Assembly (NCBI GenBank): GCA_030620095.1
Contig: JAUTXW010003817.1
Span: forward strand, 186,001-250,000
DNA length: 64,000 nucleotides
Origin: Kuschelorhynchus macadamiae
Lineage: Eukaryota; Arthropoda; Insecta; Coleoptera; Curculionidae
Direction of reading: 5' to 3'
Part shown: piece after piece, positions 10,690 through 21,214 of the stretch
Layout of the letters: every line of letters begins with the position of its first letter
Numbering within the stretch: the first letter of the stretch is position 1
Notes under the pieces: model-generated
What the model saw: only the letters and a program-made list of their open reading frames with translations
Databases searched by the model: none
Told to the model about the DNA's origin: nothing
Made by a program: the position numbers and the translations under genes

Positions 10690-11335
10690 ACACCAGAATT
10701 GGGTGTTATAAGAAATGTGCAGGAAACAGCGACATGTGCTGGCAACTGATCAGTACTTTCAAAATCCACTGAATTAAAATCAGTCCAAGCTAATCAACTT
10801 TGAAAGGAAAAGGTGTCAACAGCATTACAGTCCCTGAACAAAATGAATGAATTTATAAATATTACACGTGATAGTGGCCATTACAAGGAGTGAAGTAAGT
10901 CTGAAAATCCAAAAAAAATTGACACCATCAAGGCTAAAACTGAAACTAAAGCAGTCAAAGTAGGCGTCCGAGGGTCAGTTCCAATGATTTCTCTATTTCA
11001 GCAGCTGTACAAAGGAAATAGTGTTTTGTAAATAACCTGGATGTAAATACAAAAGAAGAACAATTAGAAAACCATTTTAAAAGTTTTAAAATAAAGTACT
11101 TCACTATGAAAAACTTGAAAGGAAAACAATACTTGCTAGCTCATTCAAAATTGCAGTCAAGCCAGAGGACGAAGAGGTAGTATTGAAAGAAGAAACATGG
11201 CCAAATTCTGTCACAGTCAAACTTTTTATCTTTAACTGGAATATGCACCAGAGACCCAATGGCAGAAGGGACTTTTCAAGGGACCATCCATCAAATTTTT
11301 ATCGCAGGAGGGCATCACACAGGCAAAATTAATAC
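10690..11335 (+). pseudogene. H1 ORF1, middle region and RRM-like C-terminal domain
   Basis: Several frames together give STELKSVQANQL, STALQSLNKMNEFINIT, then FVNNLDVNTKEEQLENHFKS (an RRM-like first strand and helix) and, after another break, FKIAVKPED-like residues with EETWPNSVTVKLF and RRRASHRQN before a TAA at about 11330. The WP..[VI] and RRF-like ending recurs in the N mosaic ORF1 (31237-31743). It is the nucleic-acid-binding chaperone of the element. It has at least three frame breaks and internal stops. Confidence 0.6.
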
Positions 11336-11349
11336 ATGACAAAAAGGAA

Positions 11350-12000
11350 AGTATCTCTGTTTTACACATAAACACACAATTTTTGTCCAATAAAATCGTA
11401 GAATTAGAATATTTTATATTAAAAAATCAAAGCAATAAAATTATATGTATAAGTGAGCACTGGCTCAAATTTAATCAAAAAATATATCGTACTCTAAACA
11501 ATTTTCGGATGGCTAGCTGTTATTGTAGAGATAATATTAAAAATGGTGGAACTTGTGTTTTTGTGCACAATAGTCTCCGGGCCTCTGATCTACCTTGTAT
11601 TGTAAATTTATCCCAACGTCAAATTTGTGAATTATCTGCTTGTTTTGTTAAAGAACTGAAGTTGGCTATTATCTCAGTTACTAATGTTCTGGCAAATGCA
11701 CTAAATTTAATTATGAATATTGATGCAGGGTCTCAGATGTTGGTTGCCGGTAACTTCAATGTACATTTTAACAAGGTTAATGATAATAATACTCAAATAG
11801 TTACCCAACTTCTTCAGTACTATGGACTCTCTCAGCTTTTTTTTGATGCAACCCATGAAAAGGGAAATTGCCTAGATAATGTTTTCTGCAATTTTAACAT
11901 CAATAAAGTAAAAAATATTACATTACATTTTTCTGATCACAAAGCCCAAATTGTTGAAGTCGATTCTTTTATATCCAGAGTAAACGAAGTACAAATGGTT
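11350..12000 (+). pseudogene. H1 ORF2, APE-like endonuclease
   Basis: The frame reads VLHINTQFLSNKIVELEYF, ICISEHWL (catalytic Glu), GGTCVFVHNS, LVAGNFNVHFN (GDFN block with Asp changed to Asn), NCLDNVFCNFN and LHFSDHKAQIVEV (terminal Asp-His). No ATG precedes the first motif in this frame: it is entered from ORF1 in the -1 phase. GNFN in place of GDFN would abolish or weaken activity. The same open frame runs on to 12420. Confidence 0.85.
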
Positions 12001-12720
12001 CGTAAATGCACTGAAATGGAATATCATACTTTCCACTATTACTTATCACGTGAGAATTGGCAAGATGTTTATGAGGCAACTAGTGCAGAATTAAAATACA
12101 AAAAATTTCATGATACATTTCATTTTTACTATAACCTTTGTTTTTCCTTAAAGGAGGTTGGGAGGATCCGGGGTAGTGAGGGGAGTTGGGTGACGGAGGA
12201 AGTTATGACAGCCAAACAGACGCTTATGCTTTGTTATGAATGGAAATTATGGTTTCCCACAGATAGTAATCGTGAAATTTATAATGAATGTGGGAAGAAC
12301 TATAACCAAGCTTTACATACAGCTAAAAAAAGATATAAAAAAATAAGTTGGACAACTCTGATAATTATAGTAAAACTGTGTGGGATATTGTCAATACAGA
12401 GACTGGTGGGAGGAAGCTAAAAATAGAACCTGAAAATGTAACTTCCAATGATTTAAACTACTTTTTTGTAAATCATGCAAAGAACTTAACTGAAAATTTG
12501 CTATGTCCACATATGTACTTTAGGTTATTTTTAAATGATTCTTTTAAAAAGACAAACTCAATGTTTTTCCGACCTGTCTACATCTATGACGTTCAAAGGG
12601 TTATATCACATATTCAAAATAAAAAAAACGAGGATATATATGGTGTCCTTTAGTATTTAAAAAATTTCAGAATACTTAATATTGCGAACGCTTGTTTTGA
12701 GGACAGCTGTTTTCCATCAC
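12001..12720 (+). pseudogene. H1 ORF2, linker and RT entry
   Basis: The endonuclease frame continues with GSWVTEEVMTAKQTLM and KNYNQALHTAKKRYKK until 12418. The frame 12348-12653 then gives SKTVWDIVNTETGG and SNDLNYFFVNHAKN, a normal linker. Two overlapping frames mean a frameshift near 12350-12400. Confidence 0.7.
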
Positions 12721-13341
12721 CACTAAAAATGGCTAAAATTTTCCCTATTTATAAAAAGGGTGACAAGAGCCTTCCAGAAAACTTTCGACAGGTGTCTGTT
12801 CTGCTGGTTATTTCAAAGATATTAGAAAACCTAATTTATAATCAATTAGTATTGTACTTTGATAAATATAACATTATTACACCCCAACAATATCGATTTA
12901 GAAAGGGACTCTCTACAAGTGAGGCAATACTGAAACTCAGAAACTATACTTAATGTTTTTGAAAATAAAGAGAAGTTTATGGCTGTTTTTAGGGACTTAA
13001 GTGCAGCATTTGATTGTGTAAACAGACATATTTTAATTGAAAACTTATTTGAATTTATGGGGGTTAGAGGTAGGTCTTTAGACCTACTAAAGTCATATAT
13101 GTCTGGTCGGTACCAGGTGGTATATTCTGGGAAATCAAATAGTGACCCTATGAGCATTGAATTGGGTATGCCTCAGGGGTCTGTGCTCGGTCCGCTTCTT
13201 TTTCTCATCTATTTAAATGATCTACCGAAAACTTATGAAGATGAAATGATAGAAAACATATTGTATGCTGACGATGCCACTTTTGGCAACAGAATGGGAG
13301 ACGGGATGGACAGTGCACTCATCCTTAAGAACATACTCTAA
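12721..13341 (+). pseudogene. H1 ORF2, reverse transcriptase core
   Basis: Frame 12729-12953 has MAKIFPIYKKGDKSLPENFR and QQYRFRKGLSTSEAI. Frame 12979-13341 has AVFRDLSAAFDCVNRHIL (motif A), LGMPQGSVLGPLLFL and NILYADDATFGN (catalytic YADD intact). Frameshifts occur near 12955 and 13340. The order and spacing are normal for an RT of this group. Confidence 0.9.
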
Positions 13342-14147
13342 AAGGCAAAAACTGGTTCGTTGTAAATAAATTGGTTTTAACCGAGAGTAAAACAAAATGT
13401 CAAATTTTTGAAACTAAATTAAGTGTAAAAATATATTTTTCATATATTAAATTTTTAGGTGTAATAATAGATGCTAATTTGTTATGGAATGATCATATTA
13501 ATGACCTGTGCAATAGATTAAGTCAAAAAACATATGCAATTAGAATGGTTAGGAAAACAGTAAGCTATCATGTATAGTAAATTTCAAGTCAGATGTATCT
13601 TGCAGACCATTTTTTAAGACCTTAAAAAATATAACATTGTTTTGTATGATAATTTATAGAAGATTGCTTTTAAAAGTTAAAAGCAACCTTGGCAGATATG
13701 TTGTGGCAGCGGATGTACATGCCCATTATACAAAAAATCGTAACAACTTAGTAATACCACAAAATAGATTATCTAGGAATAAAACAGAAGAAATACAATT
13801 TTATAGTGCTCTACCTCAAGAATTTTGTTGTTTGTTTGTTTAAATTTGAAACCATTTAAAACAAAATTGTACAAAATACTGACCAACAATCCTTTGTATA
13901 GTTTTGAAGAATATTATACATTGGCTAAAAACAGAGATGCTTTTCATTAATTACATTAATTATATAAATTTTAATTTGTTTCCTATTTTAATTACGTTTT
14001 TCATTGTTTCCATTAGGTGTTTTGTATCCATATTAGTTAGGTGTTTATCGTTTAGTATATGTAAAGTTTTAACTACACTTTATCTATTTCTTGTCTATAA
14101 ATCTTTGTATTTCTGAAGACTAATAAAATTATTATTATTATTATTAT
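13342..14147 (+). pseudogene. H1 ORF2 C-terminus, 3' UTR and (ATT)n tail
   Basis: Frame 13371-13577 has SKTKCQIFETKLS and IKFLGVIIDANLLWNDHI, the block after YADD. Frame 13637-13843 has HAHYTKNRNNLVIPQNRLS (the HNYNTR-like thumb box) and FYSALPQEF. A final KPFKTKLYKILTNN near 13850 ends the protein. The UTR carries AATAAAAT just before (ATT)n at 14128-14147. Confidence 0.8.
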
Positions 14148-14169
14148 AAGCAGGTGTTTCAAAACAATA

Positions 14170-14915
14170 AGTATTAAACAGATGTTTACAATAAGATAAG
14201 CCAAACCAATAATCTATTTTAAGGATTCTGTTTTCAATGATGTAATGATATGCTCTCTGTACCGAATATAAAAAACAAATCTAAAACATGAATTCTGCAG
14301 CTTCTGAATTTTGTTTTTGTATTCACTGGTTAAAAAGTAATAATATACAGATGAACGATAATCAATGTTACAAAGCACCAGTCAATTAACTAGTTGTAGC
14401 TTGGTTTCAGCAGGGAGGCAGTGCTTGAATTTATATAGGGATTTCAATTTAGAGTATGACAAGCCAATCTTCTTATTAACATGATTTTCAAAGCTTAAAA
14501 AACTCTATATAAACACCCAGATTTTTTATACAATTTGTAAAAGGTATTGCAGTGTCATTAATCCGAACCACAATATCACCGTCACCAGTTCTCCTGTCAC
14601 AAGCAATCCTGGAACCCAAACACATCGCTACAGTCTTTTTTGAGTTTAAGTAAAGACCATTATCCTCGGACCATTTCTGGACTTTTTGCAATGTCGAATT
14701 AAGAGAGTCCAGTGCTGGAATGGGGTTCAAAGATCATACCAGATACATATACTTGCGTATTATCAGCGTATTGGTGAATATTGCATCGACTGCCTGCAAA
14801 CAGCTGGTGTAGATCAGACACTAAATTGAAAAAAGCAATGGTCCCAGTGCACTACCCTGAGGAACGCCCTTACCAAGGGGTAATTCGTGTGAGACACTTC
14901 CGTGCTTATAAAAAT
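14170..14915 (-). pseudogene. Element I RT, palm and thumb
   Basis: The minus strand reads LPLGKGVPQGSALGPLLFSI near 14860, HQYADNTQVYVSG near 14775 (catalytic YADD changed to YADN), then WSEDNGLYLNSKKTVAM in the frame 14730-14488 and NLGVYIE. After a small break it continues with NHVNKKIGLSYSKLKSLYKF and QKLQNSCFRFVF to about 14170. Several frame changes occur and the catalytic Asp is lost. Confidence 0.75.
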
Positions 14916-14939
14916 TGATGTATGTGGCGCCGCTCCTGC

Positions 14940-15810
14940 TGCAGTTAGTTTTGAGCTGTTACTGTTGATGCTGGCTCGTTCCTCATCCGACCTTGAGGCT
15001 AGGTTAAACCCTTCTAGTGCTGCCAATTTGTTTCCTCTATGATCTGTTTCTGTGAATGGTATACTTTTTACAGATTTACTAGTGGTCTACTTGGTAGATT
15101 TATCCTCTTTCTGTAATAGTCCGACACTTGCAGAAAATTCTGAGGCTACATCTCCGTTCTCTCCGCATTCAGTTTCAAAAGCGGGTTCTGGGATCCCTTT
15201 ATGCAATGTAATATTTTGTGTAAGAAATTTTACTAGATCACAATTACTGCTCTTAATTGCCTGTACAACATGGTCAAGTATGTAGCTCATTTCCTCAGAT
15301 TGATTTTTTAGTTCCTTGGATAAAAGCGCAGAAAAAGTTACACTGAATTTATCGAGTTGCAATCTGCTCATTAGGAGGGGTTGACAGAATTTCTTCAATT
15401 CGTACAGCAGGACATTTATCAGATCGTTCTTTTTTTAGGGAATCTAACTCATTCTCAAGTGTTTTAATTTTTTCCAATATGCTGTTTCTAACTGACACAT
15501 CTTCTGATTGCTCAGATTCTCCGGAAACCTTAGCAAGACTTTCCTCCAATGTATTGACCCTGGCCATCAGATTTTGAACAGTTTTGCTCAAATACTCATA
15601 TTCCTAATTCTTAACTAGGTTTTTGCCTTCTATATGTCGACAAGCCCTATTTTTTTGCCTCATTGGCCTGGACCATGCAAGCCGTATGAAAACTGCCCTA
15701 GCATTTTAAACATTCAATACTTGCTGCTACATTTTTCTTGCAATGCACACATTTAGTTTTTTCAACAAAAGTTTCAGCGACCGGACCAGGCTGATCTGGC
15801 AGTGTTTTCC
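14940..15810 (-). pseudogene. Element I ORF1: zinc finger and coiled coil
   Basis: The start reads KCVHCKKNVAASIECLKC, an in-frame stop, then GSFHTACMVQANEAKK: a PHD-like CxxC...CxxC...FHxxC finger near 15760-15640. Frame 15591-15349 gives VQNLMARVNTLEESLAKV and ILEKIKTLENELDSLKKE, a clear coiled coil. Frame 15398-15087 continues with LQLDKFSVTFSALLSKEL, and 15026-14940 adds LAALEGFNLASRSDEERA. Two frameshifts and internal stops break it. This finger belongs to a different subtype from that of elements H and G1. Confidence 0.7.
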
Positions 15811-16419
15811 AATAAAATCTTAGTTGACTGGACTATTGAAAAACGAACCAAACTACAATGGATCAAACAGATGAAATCCTCAGTTTGCTGGACTAGAAAT
15901 GGAGGTGACAAATTAAAAACTTGATACTGTTTTTATATCGTAAAGTATATACGATCTCAATTGAAATCGTTAAAAAAACATTTAAAATAGAAATTCTTTG
16001 TATGGGCGATACCGCCAACTTCGCACAGCGGTGGCGCCGACTTCATTATTTATTACCACTAATATTTCTTTTTGAAGAAATAAAAATATATTCTAAAATT
16101 ATGGTTAGTTGGTTTGCGAGATACAAACGTAAAATGATGTTCAATAATATCTTAAAATCTTAGAAAAAAGTAAAAACATATTTTGAATTTAAATGTATTA
16201 TTAGAAATATTAAGTAATTCCTAACGAATATATGCCGGTACTTTTATTAATACTTAGATACTGTATGTCCCGCCAAATATAGTTTAACAAATAATACGTT
16301 TTTAGCCAATAACCATAAACCAATAACATATTTTCAAAATATCGTACAGTCATTCATTATTAGTTTTTGAAATTCATGGGATTTGGGGATTGGGATTGGG
16401 ATTCCTCCTAAAGGAAAGT
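15811..16419. other. No gene seen
   Basis: AT-rich sequence. An 80-residue open frame at 15921-16163 has no recognisable motif and unconvincing composition, so I do not call it. Confidence 0.5.
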
Positions 16420-16800
16420 ATGTAATCGTGAAAAAAGCGCCCTCCGAGATTTTTTCAGATCTTTACATTTCAAGGTTTTTAGATGCCGAAAAACATATTT
16501 TCTCGAATACGTCGATATGTCAGTCTGTTCGCGGCATAGCTAAAGAACTATTTATCTGATTGACTTCAAATTTTGGTCCAAAATTAATAGTCATATAGAG
16601 ATGACCTGCTAACATTTTCGTAAAAATCCATATAGGGGAACAAAATGGCGGCCTAGTTAAATGTTTAAAAAAATATTGCTGAAAAACTACTTATTCAATT
16701 TATCTAAAATTTTGCAGAAAAATTAACTGTGAGATGGAGATGAACTGGTAAAATTTTGGTTCCAATCCAAGATAGCATAACAAAATGGCGCCTCATAAAA
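16420..16800 (+). repeat. Left inverted-repeat arm
   Basis: It contains AAAAAAGCGCCCTCCGAGA, GTCAGTCTGTTCGCGGCA and two sub-blocks ending in ACAAAATGGCG (about 16639 and 16778), which suggests an internal duplication of about 140 bp within this arm. Each block has a counterpart on the opposite strand at 19060-19370. Confidence 0.6.
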
Positions 16801-16849
16801 TATTCGTGTTAAATCTTGCAACTTATTTTGAAGCCTTTATCGGAAGTGA

Positions 16850-17420
16850 CTGAGATTTAGTATGCATACATAAACCAGATGACAATGCAATAATATGTTG
16901 TCCAATCATGAATATCTTATACCAGGTGCTTACAAAATATTGCTAATAAGTTCAAAAAAGTTTCCATTTTAGGAATTGTCTTAGATTTGGTATATATACA
17001 TAAACTTGATGACGATACAAATTATGGTGTTGAATATCTGGTCTTGTACAGGGTACACCTATATAAACTCAGTGACAATGCGATATAATGGTTTCAAATT
17101 GTAAATATCTGATACAGGATACGTAAAGAATACAAAGTGGTACAAAACAGTTTTTTTATGGGAATTAACTGAAATTTGGTATACATACATAAACTGGATC
17201 ATGATACAATATTAGATGTTCAATCGTGAGAGTCTTTTACATATACATTGTGCGTAAAATATAATGGTAATATAGTTCCCTCTATCGGAATAAATCGAGA
17301 TTTGGTACACATGCACAACCCGATAATAATACAATATTGTGAAGTCTAAATATTGCTGGAAAGTACAAAATAAAATTAATGTGAAAATATTTAAATGTTT
17401 CAAAAACACAGAACTTTAAA
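16850..17420 (+). repeat. Tandem array of about 127-bp units
   Basis: A block of the form TGARATTTRGTAYRCATRCA with ATAAACYNGATGAYRATRCA recurs starting at about 16851, 16981, 17169 and 17296, with a partial unit near 17045. The spacing is 124-130 bp apart from the truncated unit. The units are diverged, so the array is old. Confidence 0.6.
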
Positions 17421-17567
17421 AGTTTTGTGTTTATGTAACTTTAATTACATCGAAAAATACAAATATTAAAATAAATTTAAATTAGCAAATATAAACAATA
17501 TTTAAAAAATGTTATATTGGGGTAACCCAGCCGTGGTTTCATTTTAATAGGTATGGTAAGTGCATTA

Positions 17568-17604
17568 ATGTATGTATGTATGTATGTATGTATGTATGTA
17601 TGTA
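17568..17604 (+). repeat. (TATG)n microsatellite
   Basis: About nine perfect TATG units lie between the two tandem arrays. Confidence 0.95.
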
Positions 17605-17979
17605 CATATGTATATTAGATCTGATCGATAAAGGTATATTGTATATACACAGGGTTATTCACGGTGAGTGTCCAATTAGAAGTATCTGAAGAATCAATAA
17701 ACAGAGTACTTTCAAACCTTGGCTCTACACATAATTGAACATAAACAATCTTTTTAAATTAAATGCCCTGTATATTATTGCATTTTTGTAATGTCTTTAT
17801 GGTAAACACTTTTGTATGGTGTTTCCTATACCTAAATTCAACTCTCTTTGGGAAAATGGCACCTGAAAATTGACATGCGCTTAAATCGTCTTATTTAAGT
17901 ACCTCTTAAGATCAGTTTTTATATAATACCCTGTATACATTAAAAAAATATGTAAATAATAAAATAAAATACACTTGTC

Positions 17980-19000
17980 AAAATTCTTTTTTGAAAAACG
18001 AACCGTTTTGTAAATAATAAGAAGTGTAATATTGCAGGAGCCGGGCGGTTCCACCCCTTGAAATTTGAGGGTCGTAAAATCCCCTTTACCAAACCTTTAC
18101 ATCATACTCAACCTCTAAGACAAAATTCAACTTTTTACGTCAAGAGGTTTGAGTGGGATTGTGATTAATCAGTGGCCCAATATTTTTGAAACACCCCGTA
18201 TAGTTTTTGAAAAAATCTTATAATATGTAAAGTATGAAAATAAAATACCCGTATTCAAGCGTTTATCCGAAATCCTAAGCGTTGTTTTAATAGACAATAA
18301 TTTAATATTTTAGGGGTGGTTTCACCCCCTTACAAGTCTTTTGGAAAACCATACCTTATCGAACCTCTACGCTCTGTAGTCAACCCGTATACAAAAATTC
18401 GGCGTTTTGCGTCAAGCGGTTTGAGGAGGATCGTGATTAATTAGTGACCCGAGTTATGAAAACAACATGTATACATTTAAAAAACTACGAATGTAGAAAA
18501 AATTAGAATAAAATGCCTTTATTCAAGCGTTTTTTTCAAAAACTAACCGTTTTGTAAATAAAAAAGATTTTTATATTCAAGGGGCGGTTTCACCCCCTTA
18601 AAATGTAAGTTTCGAAAAATCCCGTCTTGTCAAATCTTTACACCGTACAATGAACCTCTATATCAAAATTCAGCATTTTATGTCAAGAGTGACCCGATTT
18701 TTTAAACGCCTTGTATACATTTTTTAAAATCTTTTAATGTCTAAAAAATAAAAATAAATAACACCTACTCAAGCCTTTTTCTAAAAACTAACTGTTTCTT
18801 AAATAAAATATTGTATTATTTAAGGGGTGGTTTTATCCCCTTGTAACTTGAGTTTTAAAAAATCCCCTTTTTCCGAACCCTCGATCCGTGTACCAAAATT
18901 CTGTTTTTTACGGCAAGCGGTTTAAGCAAAATATTGATTAATCAGTGACCCGATTTTTTAAAACACTCTGCATTACATTTTCAAAATTTTAAAATAAAAG
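17980..19000 (+). repeat. Tandem array of about 268-bp units
   Basis: A GC-richer block of the form GGGGYGGTTTCACCCCCTT starts at about 18043, 18313, 18581 and 18823 (spacing 270, 268 and 242). It is preceded in each unit by AACYGTTTTGTAAATAA-like sequence and followed by TCAAGCGGTTTGAG and ATTAATCAGTGACCCGA-like blocks. Four units are clear, diverged by perhaps 20-30%. The conserved GGGG...CCCC block could form a hairpin. Confidence 0.7.
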
Positions 19001-19059
19001 AAATAAATAAAATAAGGTATAAAAACTCACCATTTTTTGATTATTTTATTGGGCCGCTA

Positions 19060-19370
19060 TTTTGTTTTGCTATCTTGGATTCATACCAAAATGTTACCAG
19101 TTCATTTCTATGTAACATTTTTTTTATGCGAATATTGGAAATAAGTTTTTTAGTAATACTTCCAAATTATCACCAGGTTATCCCCATATAACCCTAAATT
19201 GTTTTCCAAAATTTGAAATTAATTGGGTAAGTTGTTTTGTGGCTATTTCGCGAACCGACAGATAGACAGACAGATTGACAGAAAAGAAAATATATATATT
19301 TTAATATCTAGGGAAGATAAAACATAAAACCTGGAAGGGCGTTTTTTTGACGATTGCTAATATTTTATTT
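19060..19370 (-). repeat. Right inverted-repeat arm
   Basis: Read on the minus strand it gives AATCGTCAAAAAAACGCCCT, then GTCTGTCTATCTGTCGGTTC with GCGAAATAGCC, AATTTCAAATTTTGG and ATGAACTGGTAACATTTTGG, matching the left arm in the same order. Confidence 0.6.
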
Positions 19371-20990
19371 AGCAGCCATTTTCTTCCACTATCTTGAAAT
19401 CGTGCCACAATTTTACCGTTTTATCTATGGCTATATGTTAATTAAATATCGTACACCACTGCCTCACATAACTCCGCCCGGCAGTGCAATTCTCCGATTT
19501 CAGACCCTGGCCCGTTCAAAATTCAATCCAAGGCATCTTTTATCTTCGTCTTTCCTACGTCATCCGCGCCGAACATGCCTATTTCTCTCTGACAATAATT
19601 GATCGTTGAACGGGCCGGGGTTTTGAAATCTGCCAATCACAGATATCCGCTAACGTCTACCGATACCTATCAATAATATTTTTGGTATTTTATTTCAATA
19701 CCTCATGCATTAAAAAAAATAATTTGAACGGACCACATAACTAGAATAATTTTTTATCCGCATTCCTTTCACGTGTTCAGACTTATGTGCCAGACTTTAC
19801 CATACCGCAGAAAATAAATGCATCCTAGAAATTTGGAACCAATTAAAACCTGTCATTGACCAATTGAATGCGTCGGATTGAATAATTTGCTGTCAGGCAC
19901 ATGTTAAGTCCACGTTGACCCGAGGAGGACGAATATGAGGAGCTGTCAATAAAAATAATGCTATTTTCTTTAAATGTGTTTTGTGGTAAATTAATCGTAC
20001 CCCGATTTTTGAGCAATTTCAATTGACTTCGTATAAACTTTACCTTGTATAACTCATGGTGGGAAGAAAACAAGGTGTGCTTACGAGCAAGTTTTGATGA
20101 CGTATATTGTGAGGCGAAACCAGGGCCGATTAAAATGACAGGTTAACCATGTTTTGATTGTGTAAAGGCCTCAAAAAATTACAGTACAACTTTGCTAAAC
20201 TTTGTTAACAGAATTCATGTATCCGTCATAATTATGTCTTCTTTTATGATTACGGTGAAAACAGAGACGGCAATATGTCTATTGCTTAATGAGCTGTTAA
20301 TTATAAAATTACCCTAGACCTTGTTTATCAGTTTTGATTTTTGTGGTTATGAGCGTACGTTAATTTAACAAGTAGATGTTAAAATATATTTCTGATTTTT
20401 TTTCATACGTATTTGTGTGTTTTCGTCGAATTTTGGACGTATGATAGTTGCAGATTGTTAGGTTGTTTATTGGAATAAACTTATATATCGTTTGAAGTGC
20501 AGGTATGTATTATTTAATTTTGTAGTGATAATATATAATGAGAAAATTATGTAGTTCGTTAGGATTAGCTTACCAAACTGTTCACTTCAAAAAATTCTTA
20601 AAAACTAGGTGATATATGTAAATACACTAATAGTAATTAAATTGATGTAAAAGAATTCAAGACAATATGTAGAAACATTTTTATTTGGACCAGTTCAAGC
20701 TATACATTTAAACTCGAGTATTTTAAAAAATATGTTTGGTTTCAAATGGTATAGTAAGTAAAATATCCTATGTGTAGCTGAATATGTTACTTAATATTCA
20801 TAAGTATTTGAGTAATTACTTTGACAAATACTGAAACCAGACCCCTGAGGCCTTACATAACACAATTGATAGTAAATAAAACATATTTTTTGCTTTTATG
20901 TATATTATAATATTATTTAAGCATACATATTATATATGTTCAAGTAGTTTTTATGTGTACCTAACTAGATATTTTTGTTTTAGTTGATAC
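19371..20990. other. No gene seen; local GC-rich patch
   Basis: A patch at about 19455-19640 is clearly richer in GC (for example CTCCGCCCGGCAG) than the surroundings but shows no coding pattern. About 75 bp near 20045-20120 resemble, in inverted orientation, 29080-29155 (shared CATGGTGGGAAGA and GTGTGCT). The rest is AT-rich. Confidence 0.45.
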
Positions 20991-21129
20991 ATATGGATGC
21001 TGACTAATGAATACACTACAAATAACAAACAAAATACGTTTCATGATGGAAATTACCAAAAGAAAGAAAATATAAATGAAAATTCAAAATACAAGAGTTC
21101 TAACCACACGTCACCACAACTTGTTACGT

Positions 21130-21172
21130 TCTGGACGCGCGTTTTGCTAACCAAGTTAGCATCATCAGCAGA
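21130..21172 (-). ncRNA. Hammerhead ribozyme relic (type I, Penelope-type)
   Basis: On the minus strand the sequence runs TCTG, CTGATGA, a GCTAAC-TTG-GTTAGC hairpin, AAAAC, GCGC, GTC, CAGA. TCTG pairs with CAGA (stem I), the hairpin is stem II, and AC-GCGC-GT is the very short stem III, with cleavage expected after GTC. This matches minimal type I hammerheads known from Penelope-like elements and from schistosome satellites. The second core box reads AAAA rather than GAAA, and one extra T follows CTGATGA. Loss of the G, the general base of the reaction, argues against activity. Confidence 0.75.
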
Positions 21173-21214
21173 TGATATAAACTAAAGTAACTTATCCTAA
21201 CCGAGACTATTTAT

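Larger units (their letters stand above)
10681..14147 (+). mobile_element. Element H1: near-complete non-LTR retrotransposon with (ATT)n tail
   Basis: It carries ORF1 middle and C-terminal parts (10690-11335), an endonuclease (11350-12000), a linker, an RT (12720-13850) and a 3' UTR ending in (ATT)n at 14128-14147. ORF1 and ORF2 overlap in a -1 relation, as in element H. If G1 is its N-terminus, the full element starts near 9700 and is interrupted by G2. Multiple frameshifts make it inactive. Confidence 0.8.
14160..15810 (-). mobile_element. Element I: deletion derivative joining ORF1 to RT
   Basis: Reading leftwards, an ORF1 with zinc finger and coiled coil (15810-14940) is followed directly by the middle of an RT (14915-14170). 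The endonuclease, linker and RT N-terminus are absent. The left end meets the (ATT)n tail of H1, so H1 probably inserted into it or next to it. The YADNTQ style suggests the L2-like group of element X, which is an inference. Confidence 0.7.
16420..19370. mobile_element. Large non-coding element with long inverted-repeat arms
   Basis: The left arm (about 16420-16800) and the reverse complement of the right arm (about 19060-19370) share, in order, AATCGTSAAAAAARCGCCCT, a CAGTCTGTtCGCG-like block, an AATTTTGG block and an AGAtGAACTGGTAA-type block followed by CAAAATrGCGG. The arms are diverged (roughly 65-75% by eye). Between them lie two different tandem arrays (about 127-bp and 268-bp units) and no protein frame. 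This could be a foldback transposon or a non-autonomous DNA transposon; no transposase is visible. Confidence 0.6.

Noticed and set aside
15921..16163. 80-residue open frame
   Set aside because: AT-rich with no domain, no splice or regulatory context.
16850..19000. CRISPR-like array
   Set aside because: Units are long, diverged and tandem without spacers, and the genome is eukaryotic.
19354..19602. 82-residue open frame over a GC-rich patch
   Set aside because: The patch is unusual in composition but the frame has no motif and is not continued.
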